This document shows positions 16,533 to 23,962 of a stretch of 38,097 nucleotides of DNA, in pieces. Below the pieces are notes generated by a model, which worked only from the letters and a program-made list of their open reading frames with translations, was not told where the DNA came from and ran no database searches. The stretch is from Candidatus Zipacnadia bacterium (lineage in GTDB: Bacteria > Armatimonadota > Zipacnadia > Zipacnadales > UBA5352), in assembly GCA_029820295.1 (NCBI GenBank), contig JALGVA010000034.1, forward strand, positions 1 to 38,097. Direction: 5' to 3'. The translations under genes were made by a program, and so were the position numbers. The number at the start of each line of letters is the position of its first letter. Position 1 is the first letter of the stretch.

Positions 16533-17258
16533 TCAGCCGCCGCCCGGGCTGGCGGGCATGCGCAGGCCGTGGGCGCGCAGCAGCGCGTCATCCGCGAGCA
16601 GTTCGCGCGCGGGGCCGTGCGCATGCACGCGCCCGCCGTCCAGGATCGCGACGTCGTCGCACAGCGCCAGCACCATCTCCAGGTCGTGGCTGGCGATGAT
16701 CTTCGTCTGCGGCAGGCCTGCCAGCAGCGCAATGACCTCCTCGCGCCCCTCAGGGTCGAGCGCCATGACCGGTTCGTCGATGACCAGCACACGGGGCTGC
16801 ATGGCCAGCACCGTCGCGAGCGCCACCCGCCGCATCTGTCCCGTCGAGAGGTGGTGCGGCGCGCGGCCCGCCAGCCCCGCCGCGCCGACGCTTGCCAGCG
16901 CCGCCAGCGCCCGGTCGCGCGCTGCGTCCGGCGCCAGCCCCTGGTTCAGCGGGCCGAAGCACACGTCCTCGAGCACCGTCGGCATGAAGAGCTGGTCCTC
17001 GGGGTCCTCGAAGACCAGCCCGACGGTCGCGCGCAGCTCGTCCGCGGGCCAGTCCTCGACGGGGCGGCCCTGCACGCGCACCGCGCCGGAGCCGTGGAGG
17101 ATGCCGTTGAGGTGCAGCAGCAGCGTGGACTTGCCCGCGCCGTTGCGGCCGATCAGGCCCAGCGAGCGGCCTTCCTCGACCGTCAGCGACACGCCCGCGA
17201 GCGCCGGGGTGCCATCCGGCCAGGTGAAGCGCAGGTCGTGGATCGCGATCAGGCTCAC
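16533..17258 (-). CDS. ECF transporter energy-coupling ATPase (EcfA/CbiO-like)
   Basis: This 241-residue ABC ATPase has Walker A GRNGAGKST (37-45), a signature reading LSTGQ, Walker B VLVIDEP and the switch histidine in ASHDLE. The block F-x-D-P-E-D-Q-L-F-M-P-T-V followed by D-V-C-F-G-P-L-N is characteristic of ECF/cobalt-type ATPases. The Q-loop residue of that block is Glu instead of the usual Gln. The GTG start at 17258 overlaps the stop of the EcfT gene (GTGA), which shows translational coupling. Only one ATPase gene is present, so it should work as a homodimer. It powers uptake by the S component encoded two genes upstream. Confidence 0.92.
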   Translation of the reverse strand: MSLIAIHDLRFTWPDGTPALAGVSLTVEEGRSLGLIGRNGAGKSTLLLHLNGILHGSGAVRVQGRPVEDWPADELRATVGLVFEDPEDQLFMPTVLEDVCFGPLNQGLAPDAARDRALAALASVGAAGLAGRAPHHLSTGQMRRVALATVLAMQPRVLVIDEPVMALDPEGREEVIALLAGLPQTKIIASHDLEMVLALCDDVAILDGGRVHAHGPARELLADDALLRAHGLRMPASPGGG

Positions 17259-18028
17259 GCGTGCACCCCCAGCCAGAACGTGGCCGCGACCGCGACCACA
17301 AAGGCGGCGGCGCCGGCGATCTGCGTGACGGGAGCGCGCTCGGCAGTGAGGACCGGCATGCGCCCACGGTAGCCGCGCGCGACCATCGCCAGGGCAACCC
17401 GCTCGGCGCGCTCGACGGTCCGCGCCATGAGTGTCGCGAACATGCTGCCGGCCACGCGCAGATTCCGCACAGGGCCGCGCACGCGGCCCCGCGAGCGCCA
17501 CGCGGTGACCATGCGCCCGGCCTCGTCGCCCAGCGCCACCAGGTAGGTGATCGCGAAGCCGGTGAGCGCGGTGAGCGTGCGCGGGACGCCGAGCGCCCCG
17601 GCCGCGCGCAGCAGGTCGGCGGAGGCGGTGGCGCCGGTCAGCAGCGTCGCCGCCAGCAGCGCCAGCAGGCACTTGCCGCCGACGGAGAGCCACACGAGCG
17701 CCGCCTCCCGCGACAGCTCAATCCCCGCAAGCTGCCAGGCGTCGGCGGTCTCCGTCGGCGGCACAAAGACAAGCGCGGTCGCGCCCAGCGCCAGGAAGGG
17801 CGCGAGGATCGCCAGCCGCTTCGCGATCCAGCTCGCGGGCAACCCCGACGCCGCCGCGATCGCCAGCAGCACCCCCGCCCAGGGCGCGAGCAACCACGGC
17901 CGCGCGATCGGCGTTGCCAGGATCGCGACGACCAGCGCCGTCGCGCACACCAGCTTCACCCGCGCGTCGAGCCGGTGCACGGGCGAGCGCAGGTGCGCCC
18001 AGATGTCCAGCAGGTCATGCGCCAGCAT
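17255..18028 (-). CDS. ECF transporter transmembrane component (EcfT/CbiQ-like)
   Basis: This 257-residue membrane protein begins with H-R-L-D-A-R-V-K-L, the usual CbiQ/EcfT start. It has about five to six hydrophobic segments and two coupling-helix motifs, WRSRGR and MVARGYRG, that contact the ATPase. The ATG at 18028 lies inside the end of the S-component gene (14-bp overlap), and its stop overlaps the EcfA start, so S, T and A form one coupled unit. It links ATP hydrolysis in EcfA to toppling of the S component in the membrane. Confidence 0.92.
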   Translation of the reverse strand: MLAHDLLDIWAHLRSPVHRLDARVKLVCATALVVAILATPIARPWLLAPWAGVLLAIAAASGLPASWIAKRLAILAPFLALGATALVFVPPTETADAWQLAGIELSREAALVWLSVGGKCLLALLAATLLTGATASADLLRAAGALGVPRTLTALTGFAITYLVALGDEAGRMVTAWRSRGRVRGPVRNLRVAGSMFATLMARTVERAERVALAMVARGYRGRMPVLTAERAPVTQIAGAAAFVVAVAATFWLGVHA

Positions 18029-18635
18029 GTCGGTCGCTCATCGCCGCGGATGCGGTCGATCGCCGCTCCACGAGCGCCACCACGGCCGGGACCGCGATGA
18101 GCTGCAACACCAGACCGGGCAGCGCGGTCACCGTCGCCACCAGCAGATAGGCCGGCGGCTGGCGCATCGGCGGGGGCAGCGAGGCCAGCACATCGGGCGG
18201 CAGCAGGCTCACCGCGCCGAGGACGCACAGGCCCAGGACCGCACGCCCGACCACCAGCGTGATCGGCGTCGCCAGCAGCGCGGGCAGGTGCGCGCGCCGG
18301 TGCAGCAAGCTCGCGATCGCGCCCATCACACCCAGCTCCGCCATCATCAGCGGCAGCGTCGGCAGCACCGGCGGCATGCCCGTCAGCGCCGAGGACAGCG
18401 CCGGCGTCAGCACGCCCACCGCCGCCGCAATCCCCGGCGAGACCAGCATCCCACACACCAACACCGGCAGGTACATCGGCAGGAAGACCGGGCCCAGCCG
18501 CCCGCCGCCCAGCACGTGGAAGGCGATGGGGATCACGACTCCCAGCGCGATGAACAGCCCGCCCAGGCTCAACTCGCGCGCCCACGCGAACTCCGCGGCG
18601 ATGGTCGGCGGTCCCGCGTCGCGCCGCTCACTCAT
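18015..18635 (-). CDS. ECF transporter substrate-binding S component, substrate uncertain
   Basis: This 206-residue protein is strongly hydrophobic with about six membrane segments. It has S-component-like features: L-F-I-A-L-G near the start, [12 protein letters not shown], and T-G-M-P-P between helices. Nickel and cobalt S components (NikM/CbiM) begin with Met-His-Ile whose His binds metal, and that is missing. The F-H and P-M-Y-L-P segments recall S components predicted for corrinoid precursors such as CblT, a comparison from memory. The ATG at 18635 overlaps the stop of the pseudopilin gene (ATGA). A nearby nikR with shared upstream boxes points to nickel instead. The substrate is open. 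Confidence 0.75.
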   Translation of the reverse strand: MSERRDAGPPTIAAEFAWARELSLGGLFIALGVVIPIAFHVLGGGRLGPVFLPMYLPVLVCGMLVSPGIAAAVGVLTPALSSALTGMPPVLPTLPLMMAELGVMGAIASLLHRRAHLPALLATPITLVVGRAVLGLCVLGAVSLLPPDVLASLPPPMRQPPAYLLVATVTALPGLVLQLIAVPAVVALVERRSTASAAMSDRHAGA

Positions 18636-19300
18636 GACGCCTCGTACTCCGTGTCCCAGTATGTGCGCCAGACGCTCTCGGCGACCGGCTGCGCGCCCGC
18701 GGGCACCGGACTGCCCGCATCGTCCACGTGCTCCATGTCGGAGTGGTAGACCGACGGGGACAGCCATTTCACGTGGCCGTCGCCGAAGAGCAGGTTCGAG
18801 CCGCCGTTGTGCACACGCGTGCACGCCCAGTAGCAGGTGGCGCCGCCATCGTAGAGGCCGGGCGCGCCGCACGGCGGGCCGGAGTTGCAGCGGTCCCACT
18901 CCGCCACCAGGATCTTCGCCGAGGGCGACCTGATCATGGCCTCCGCGCGGCCCACGAAGCCCGCCGCCACCGCCGAGCCGCGCCCCGCAGGTACCCCGCA
19001 GTTGTAGCCGTGCCCGTAGTACCAGGGCAGTGAGCGCCGGCTCGGGCAGTGGTTGATCTGCGTGTTCCTGATGTAGGGTTGCAGCTTGGTCTTCCACCGC
19101 GGGTTCGTGACGAAGGTCTCGTCGTAATCGGAGTTGTACATCAGGAACGCCAGGCCCATCTGCTTGAGGTTGCTCGCGCACGTGATCTGCCGCGCCTTCT
19201 CCCGTGCCCGAGCGAACACCGGGAAGAGGATCGCGGCGAGGATCGCGATGATGGCGATGACGACCAGCAACTCGATCAGCGTGAAACCTCCGCGCGTCAT
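18632..19300 (-). CDS. DUF1559-type pseudopilin with H-X9-DG motif
   Basis: This 222-residue protein has a prepilin leader M-T-R-G-G followed by FTLIE (residues 6-10), so a prepilin peptidase should cut after Gly5, then a 20-residue hydrophobic helix. The segment [12 protein letters not shown] follows, and a C-terminal H-X9-DG motif runs from His164 to Asp174-Gly175. These features define the large pseudopilin families of Planctomycetes, Armatimonadota and relatives; their roles are mostly unknown. GGAGGGTG precedes the ATG. The stop overlaps the start of the ECF S-component gene by ATGA, so it is translationally coupled to a transporter, an odd partner. Several Cys residues are in the globular part. 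Confidence 0.88.
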   Translation of the reverse strand: MTRGGFTLIELLVVIAIIAILAAILFPVFARAREKARQITCASNLKQMGLAFLMYNSDYDETFVTNPRWKTKLQPYIRNTQINHCPSRRSLPWYYGHGYNCGVPAGRGSAVAAGFVGRAEAMIRSPSAKILVAEWDRCNSGPPCGAPGLYDGGATCYWACTRVHNGGSNLLFGDGHVKWLSPSVYHSDMEHVDDAGSPVPAGAQPVAESVWRTYWDTEYEAS

Positions 19301-19315
19301 TGGGCACCCTCCACG

Positions 19316-19344
19316 CGTGCTATTCCTTCGAAAAACGTGCTACC
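19316..19344. promoter_or_regulatory. Paired GTGCTAY boxes upstream of the pseudopilin/ECF operon
   Basis: GTGCTAT (19317-19323) and GTGCTAC (19337-19343) are direct repeats whose starts are 20 bp apart, two DNA turns. They lie 17-43 bp before the pseudopilin start. The same pair with the same spacing lies upstream of nikR. I infer a regulator site, most simply for NikR. Confidence 0.6.
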
Positions 19345-19364
19345 GCCGGGCAAATACAGACCCC

Positions 19365-19775
19365 CTACGGCTGTGCGGCGCTGCAGGTCAGCTCCCCGTG
19401 CTTGACGCCGCGGGCGGCCAGCATCCGGTCGGCCAGGCGCCGAATCTCGCCCGCTTCCCCGCGCACGACGACCACTTCAGCGCAGTTGTGGTGGTCGAGG
19501 TGCACGTGCGTGGTGCAGATGACCGTGGCCGCGGCATCGTGCTGCATCTGCGTCAGGCGGCTGCTCAGCCCGGGCACGTGGTGGTCGTAGATGAGCGTGA
19601 TCGTGCCCACCACCTCGCCCTCGGCCGTCTCCCAGCGGCGCTCGACGAGGTAGCGGCGCACGAGGTCGCGCATCGCCTCCGACCGGTTGGCGTAGCCGGC
19701 ATCCTCGATGGCCCGGTCGAACTGCGCGAGCAGGTCGGCGGGCATCGAGACACCGAAGCGCTCCAGCTCACTCAT
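19365..19775 (-). CDS. nikR: Nickel-responsive regulator NikR
   Basis: This 136-residue protein has an N-terminal ribbon-helix-helix DNA-binding domain (about residues 1-48, beginning with the strand ERFGVSMP) and a C-terminal ACT-like nickel-sensing domain. The four ligands of the high-affinity nickel site are all present with the spacing known from E. coli NikR (His76, His87, His89, Cys95): here His79, His90, His92 and Cys98 in the T-H-V-H-L-D-H-H-N-C region. NikR represses nickel uptake genes when nickel is plentiful. GAGGTG supports the ATG at 19775. The gene is 64 bp upstream of the pseudopilin/ECF operon on the same strand. Confidence 0.95.
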   Translation of the reverse strand: MSELERFGVSMPADLLAQFDRAIEDAGYANRSEAMRDLVRRYLVERRWETAEGEVVGTITLIYDHHVPGLSSRLTQMQHDAAATVICTTHVHLDHHNCAEVVVVRGEAGEIRRLADRMLAARGVKHGELTCSAAQP

Positions 19776-19784
19776 CACGCACCT

Positions 19785-19813
19785 CGTAGCACGACTCGTC
19801 GAAGCGTAGCACA
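19785..19813. promoter_or_regulatory. Paired GTAGCAC boxes upstream of nikR
   Basis: GTAGCAC occurs at 19786-19792 and 19806-19812 (GTGCTAC read on the gene strand), 20 bp from start to start, 10-37 bp before the nikR start codon. Each box extends to CGTAGCAC[GA], whose ends CGT and ACG are themselves symmetric. The position would allow autorepression. It resembles the half-site GTGTTAC reported for Geobacter NikR, but there the halves are inverted. Confidence 0.6.
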
Positions 19814-19835
19814 CGCGCCGGGGGCCGGTCAAGCC

Positions 19836-20549
19836 TCAGCGGACGAAGTGGTTGGTCAGCACGACGTAGACGGTCGCGAGGGCGATGCGCAGGTCGAGGC
19901 CCAGCGACAGGTCGCGCACGTACTGCAGGTCATAGCGCAGTTTCTCGGCGACGTCCGCGACGGAGCGGTCGGAGGGCCGATGCACCTGGGCCCAGCCGCT
20001 GATGCCCGGGCGCACGCTCAGGCGCTCGTCATAGCGCGGCAGCTCGGCGCGCAGGCGGCGGACGAAATACGGGCGCTCGGGGCGCGGACCGATGAGGCTC
20101 ATGTCGCCGCGCAGCACGCACCACAACTGCGGCAGTTCGTCGATGCGCAGGCGTCGCAGCACGCGGCCGACGGGGGTGATGCGCGGGTCATCGGGGGCCG
20201 CCCACACGGGCCCGGTCTCACGCTCGGCGCCGTCGAGCATGGTGCGCAGCTTGACGAAGGTGAACTCGCGCCCTGCCAGCCCCACGCGCGGCTGCACGTA
20301 GAGCGCCGGGCCGCGTGAGGTCAGCCGGACGGCGATGACCGCCAGCCCCAGCAGCACCAACGCGCCGGGGAGCAGGAGCAGCGCGCCGAGGATATCGAGC
20401 AGGCGCTTGGGCGCGCCGGCATAGGGCGTGCGCGCTCCGACCACGGTGACGGCCCGGGGCTTGTGGGCGCTCGCGGGACGGTCGGTGGTCGCCGAACTGC
20501 CGATGGGGCTCACGCTCCCCCGCCGAGCCTGCACACTGCGGCGGCCCAT
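19836..20549 (-). CDS. Bacterial sugar transferase (polyprenyl-phosphate sugar-1-phosphate transferase)
   Basis: This 237-residue protein is a short, single-domain (PglC/EpsL-like) phosphoglycosyl transferase. It has one hydrophobic segment at about 49-76 (probably a re-entrant helix), the K-L-R-T-M motif near 100-104, the catalytic Asp137-Glu138 in LRIDELPQL, and SLIGPRPERP after it. Such enzymes move a sugar phosphate from a UDP-sugar to undecaprenyl phosphate at the inner face of the membrane, the first step of an exopolysaccharide or glycan. The ATG at 20549 has a weak ribosome site; GTG at 20513 is an alternative that keeps all motifs. No other glycosyltransferase is adjacent. Confidence 0.88.
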   Translation of the reverse strand: MGRRSVQARRGSVSPIGSSATTDRPASAHKPRAVTVVGARTPYAGAPKRLLDILGALLLLPGALVLLGLAVIAVRLTSRGPALYVQPRVGLAGREFTFVKLRTMLDGAERETGPVWAAPDDPRITPVGRVLRRLRIDELPQLWCVLRGDMSLIGPRPERPYFVRRLRAELPRYDERLSVRPGISGWAQVHRPSDRSVADVAEKLRYDLQYVRDLSLGLDLRIALATVYVVLTNHFVR

Positions 20550-20658
20550 GCGCCGCCGGTCGCCCGGCCCTTCCTCGCATGGGCCGCCGGGTCCTGCCTG
20601 TGCCCGGCCCGGCTGTTCCGGGACTGGGACGGCCGGCGCCTCACCCGCCGCCTGCGAG

Positions 20659-21717
20659 CTACGGGATGGTGACCGCCTGCCCGCTCGCCGCCGACGCGTA
20701 GATCGCGTCGGTGATCTGCGCGATGACCAGCGAGTTCTCCAGCGTCGTGATCGGTTCGCCCTCGCCGCGGACCGCGCGCGCGAACGCCGCGATCACCTGC
20801 GGGTTGCCGCCCCCGGCGCGGTCATCGCCCTGCCAGAGCGTACGCGTGACCGTGCCCTCCTCGGGGTTCGAGCCGTCGTCGTGGATGATCTCACGCTCCC
20901 CCGTCGCCAGCATGGTCAGGCGCAGCGCGCCGGCGGTGCCGATGATCTCCCAGGCCGAGCGCGAAGCCGTCGCCGCGAACTCGCCGCGCTCGAGTGTGAG
21001 CGCCACGCCGCCGTCACCGACCACGAAGCCCGCGTAGTGCGCATCGGCGTCGGACTCGGGCGCGACGTGATGGCGGAACTGCGGCGCGCACGGCCAGATG
21101 CAGCCCAGCGCCACCCGCGGCCGGAAGCTCCAGCCCGCCACGCCCAGGATGTAATCGAGATCGTAGCAGCTCCAGTTGGTCAGGATACCCCCGGCGTTCA
21201 TCGAGAACGACTCGCGCCAGGGCGGGGGCTCCTTGCCGGTCGGCGGGCCCGCGGCGATGAACGCCCGCAGGTGCAGCTCGCGCAGCGCGCCGAGGGCGCC
21301 GGAGGCCACGAACTCCGTCGCCACGCGCGCCGATTCGTAGCCCCGGTAGCGGCCCGAGAAGCAGGCCCCCACCAGGTCGCCGCGCGCTGCGATCATCGTC
21401 TCGACCTCGCGCGCATTCATCGCCACCGGCTTCTCCACCAGCACATGCTTGCCGCGCGCAAACGCGCGCAGGGCCATCGCAGCGCGCGCCGCCGCCGGGA
21501 AGGCGATGATGACCGCCTCCACCTCCTCGTCCTGGTCGAGCAGGTCGCGACCGTCCTCGTAGATGCGCGGCACGCCCTGCTCGGCCGCCCACTCGCGCCG
21601 CTCCACGCGCAGGTCCGCCGCCGCCACCACCTCGGTGAACTCACCCGCCTGCGCGTCCTGCAGGTTGCGGCTGCCGATCACGCCGCAGCCGATGACACCC
21701 ACCTTCACGGGATCCAT
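20659..21717 (-). CDS. Gfo/Idh/MocA-family oxidoreductase (canonical motifs)
   Basis: This 352-residue protein has a normal Rossmann motif GCGVIG (10-15) and the catalytic lysine in VEKPVA (Glu95-Lys96-Pro97). It therefore looks like a working NAD(P)-dependent dehydrogenase of a sugar or inositol-like substrate. The region W-R-E-S-F-S-M-N-A-G-G in the C-terminal domain is typical of the substrate-binding half. It differs from the pair at 3349-5397, which lack the dinucleotide motif. GGGAGGAG upstream supports the ATG at 21717. It lies 306 bp after the phosphodiesterase gene and 109 bp before the sugar transferase gene. Confidence 0.9.
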   Translation of the reverse strand: MDPVKVGVIGCGVIGSRNLQDAQAGEFTEVVAAADLRVERREWAAEQGVPRIYEDGRDLLDQDEEVEAVIIAFPAAARAAMALRAFARGKHVLVEKPVAMNAREVETMIAARGDLVGACFSGRYRGYESARVATEFVASGALGALRELHLRAFIAAGPPTGKEPPPWRESFSMNAGGILTNWSCYDLDYILGVAGWSFRPRVALGCIWPCAPQFRHHVAPESDADAHYAGFVVGDGGVALTLERGEFAATASRSAWEIIGTAGALRLTMLATGEREIIHDDGSNPEEGTVTRTLWQGDDRAGGGNPQVIAAFARAVRGEGEPITTLENSLVIAQITDAIYASAASGQAVTIP

Positions 21718-22023
21718 GACATGGCTCCTCCCTCTCGGGACCGACTGTGCCGCCCGACAGCGGGAAGTTCGACGCCGGTGCGCGGAACGCCTTGCCGGGG
21801 CGTCCAGCGCTCGGCCAACCCCGCCGGCGCGTAGAGGACACCGGCGCCACGGTTTCGCGCGCGCCGTCCCCCGCGCGAGAAGATGCCCGGCTCAACGCTG
21901 CCCCGCCGCGCGCAGATGACAGTTCCTTGCGGGAGGGGTGCGGGGAGGGCGGTTTCTTTCGAAGAAAGAGCCCTCCCCGCGGTCTTACCGCTCGCGTTGC
22001 CCCGCCTCAGCCCTGTGCGCTCA
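21718..22023. other. Intergenic region with palindrome D, no gene seen
   Basis: These 306 bp lie between the phosphodiesterase stop and the oxidoreductase start, both on the minus strand. The right end holds hairpin D (21940-21980), probably a terminator or repeat. The rest should include the oxidoreductase promoter, but no good match is visible. I see no supported gene. Confidence 0.55.
21940..21980. repeat. Near-perfect hairpin (element D)
   Basis: GCGGGGAGGGC (21940-21950) pairs with GCCCTCCCCGC (21970-21980), and inside them TTTCTT (21953-21958) pairs with AAGAAA (21962-21967) around a 3-nt loop, with only one two-base mismatch. It lies 43 bp downstream of the phosphodiesterase stop and could terminate the sat operon. 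Its arms and the A-rich centre resemble element C. Confidence 0.7.
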
Positions 22024-23370
22024 TCACACCATCGCGCGTCCGTCGAAGTGCCCGGGCAGCTCCTCGCCCAGCAGCGAGAGCACGGTCGCTGCGCCGTCCT
22101 CGACGCGCGGGGTGCCCTCGGCGAACTGCCGCCCGCGGATCAGCCAGAACGCATCGCCGAAGGTGTGCATGCCCGTGATCGGGCTGGAGGTGAACAGGTC
22201 GTCGCCGGAGAGGGCGCTCTTGAGGTCGTAGCCGTCGCGCGGGATGGCCAGCAGGTCCGGCGCGAGTTCCAGGGCCTCGCCATGCCAGATCTCCTCGCGC
22301 CCGACCACGCCGTCCATGATCGGCTCGCCGCTGTCGGGATCGGTCAGCTTCATGAGGCCATCGGCGATCTCGTTGCGCAGCGCCTCGTACTCCGCGCCGG
22401 GCTCGACGCTCCCACGTGGCTCGCGCCCGCGCAGGTTCACGAAGATGCGTCCGGGGGTCATCGAGAAGGCACGCGTGCTCTCGTCCACCTGCGCCAGCTT
22501 CGCCTCCTCGCTTGCCGACACGCCCAGGTAGCCGTGCGCACGCAGCCACGCGTCGATGTTGACCTCGTGCAGCGTCCTCGTGAAGCCGTGGTCGCTGAGC
22601 AGCAGCAGCTCGACGTCATCGCCCACCGCCGGCGCGATCTCCCCCACCGCCGCGTCCACCTGCGCGTAGTAGTCCACGAAGCGGGGGGCGTAGTCCGGGT
22701 CGTCGGCGGCCCACTTGGCCCACATGAAGTGATTGATGCGATCGGTGCCCATGACATGCACCATCGCGTACGACCATGGCTCGGTCGTGAGCAGCTCCGT
22801 CGCGCCCGCGACCCTGCCCTTGAGCGTCGCGGCGAGGTCGTCGAGCAGCAGGTCGAGCGACTGCCGCGCCTGCCAGGGGTCGATGTCGATGCGGTAGCCG
22901 AGACGCTGCAGGCGTGCCGCCAGCTCGGGCGGGTGGGTGGCGCCCTCGAGCTTGGGCGCCAGGAAGCCGCTGACCAGCAGGCCGTTGATCTCCGGCGGCG
23001 GCGAGGTCACGGGCACGTTCATGATGATGACGCGGCGCCCGCGCTCGCCCAGGATGCGCCAGACCTGCGGCGCCCGCACGTAGCGCGTGCCGGTGATGTA
23101 CTGCTGGTAGCCGCCGGGCTCGCGGTCCACGAAGCCGAAAACCCCGTGCGTGCCCGGGTTCACGCCGGTGACGAACGAGGTCCACGCCGCGCACGACACC
23201 GTGGGCTGCGTGGACTCGGCCGGGCGGAGGTCACCGGAGGCGGCGATCTCGGCCAGGTTCGGCATGGCGCCGCGATCCATCAGCTCCGTCAGCAGCGAGT
23301 GCGGCACACCGTCGAGGCCGATGACCAGGACGCGTGTCTGAGGCTGCCGACGGCGGAAGAGCCCGAGCAC
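22024..23370 (-). CDS. Alkaline-phosphatase-superfamily phosphodiesterase/nucleotide pyrophosphatase-like enzyme
   Basis: This 448-residue protein has the metal and nucleophile landmarks of the type I phosphodiesterase/nucleotide pyrophosphatase family: Asp20 in V-I-G-L-D-G, the nucleophile region T-Q-P-T-V-S (Thr57 or Ser59), Asp210/His214 in GTDRINH, Asp260-His261 in SDHGF, and a late His in TGMHT. Such enzymes bind two zinc ions and cleave phosphodiesters or, in relatives, sulfate esters. The GTG start at 23370 is 2 bp after the cysC stop with GGGGGAG over that stop, so it is coupled to PAPS synthesis. No signal peptide is seen; it probably acts in the cytoplasm. The substrate is unknown. 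Confidence 0.85.
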   Translation of the reverse strand: MLGLFRRRQPQTRVLVIGLDGVPHSLLTELMDRGAMPNLAEIAASGDLRPAESTQPTVSCAAWTSFVTGVNPGTHGVFGFVDREPGGYQQYITGTRYVRAPQVWRILGERGRRVIIMNVPVTSPPPEINGLLVSGFLAPKLEGATHPPELAARLQRLGYRIDIDPWQARQSLDLLLDDLAATLKGRVAGATELLTTEPWSYAMVHVMGTDRINHFMWAKWAADDPDYAPRFVDYYAQVDAAVGEIAPAVGDDVELLLLSDHGFTRTLHEVNIDAWLRAHGYLGVSASEEAKLAQVDESTRAFSMTPGRIFVNLRGREPRGSVEPGAEYEALRNEIADGLMKLTDPDSGEPIMDGVVGREEIWHGEALELAPDLLAIPRDGYDLKSALSGDDLFTSSPITGMHTFGDAFWLIRGRQFAEGTPRVEDGAATVLSLLGEELPGHFDGRAMV

Positions 23371-23372
23371 GG

Positions 23373-23930
23373 CTACTCCCCCGCCTGCCTGAGCGCGAGT
23401 TCAGGCTGCAGATAGCCCAGCTCCACCAGCTTGGCCATGACCGCGTCCGTGCACTCCTCGATCGAGCACTCGTTGGTCTTCACGTGCACCTCCGGGTTCA
23501 CCGGCGCCTCGTAGGGCTGGTGCATGCCGGCGATGTCGTTGACCTCGCCGCGCGCGGCACGTGCATAGAGGCCCTTGGGGTCGCGCTGCTGACAGACCTC
23601 CAGGGGGGCATCCACGAACGCCTCGACGAACTTCTCGCACCATTCGCGCCCGCGCTCGCGGTAGGCCTGCTTGGGCGCCACCGCCGCAATCATCACGTTC
23701 GCGCCGTAGCCCGAGAGCTTCTGCGCGAACCACGCCAGGCGCTTGGTGTTCTCGTCGCGCGCCTCCTCGGTGTAACCCAGGTTCGGGCTGAGATTCGCGC
23801 GCACTTCGTCGGCGTCCAGGTTCTCGACCGGGAGGCCCATCGCCTCCAGCCGCTGCTGCACCGCCGCCGCCAGCGTGGATTTGCCCGATGCGGGAACTCC
23901 GGTGAACCAGATGACAATGCCAGGCTCCAT
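23373..23930 (-). CDS. cysC: Adenylyl-sulfate (APS) kinase
   Basis: This 185-residue protein has P-loop GVPASGKST (11-19), the segment NLDADEVR, and FVDAPLEVCQQRDPKGLY with YEAP after it, all standard for APS kinase. It phosphorylates adenylyl sulfate at the 3' hydroxyl to give PAPS, the sulfate donor. Its length equals that of stand-alone CysC. GGAG upstream supports the ATG at 23930. It follows sat by 32 bp and precedes the phosphodiesterase gene by 2 bp. No PAPS reductase is present nearby, so sulfation of a metabolite or polymer is as likely as assimilation. Confidence 0.95.
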   Translation of the reverse strand: MEPGIVIWFTGVPASGKSTLAAAVQQRLEAMGLPVENLDADEVRANLSPNLGYTEEARDENTKRLAWFAQKLSGYGANVMIAAVAPKQAYRERGREWCEKFVEAFVDAPLEVCQQRDPKGLYARAARGEVNDIAGMHQPYEAPVNPEVHVKTNECSIEECTDAVMAKLVELGYLQPELALRQAGE

Positions 23931-23962
23931 GGTGATCTCCTCGTGGGGGGTCTGTGCGTGCG

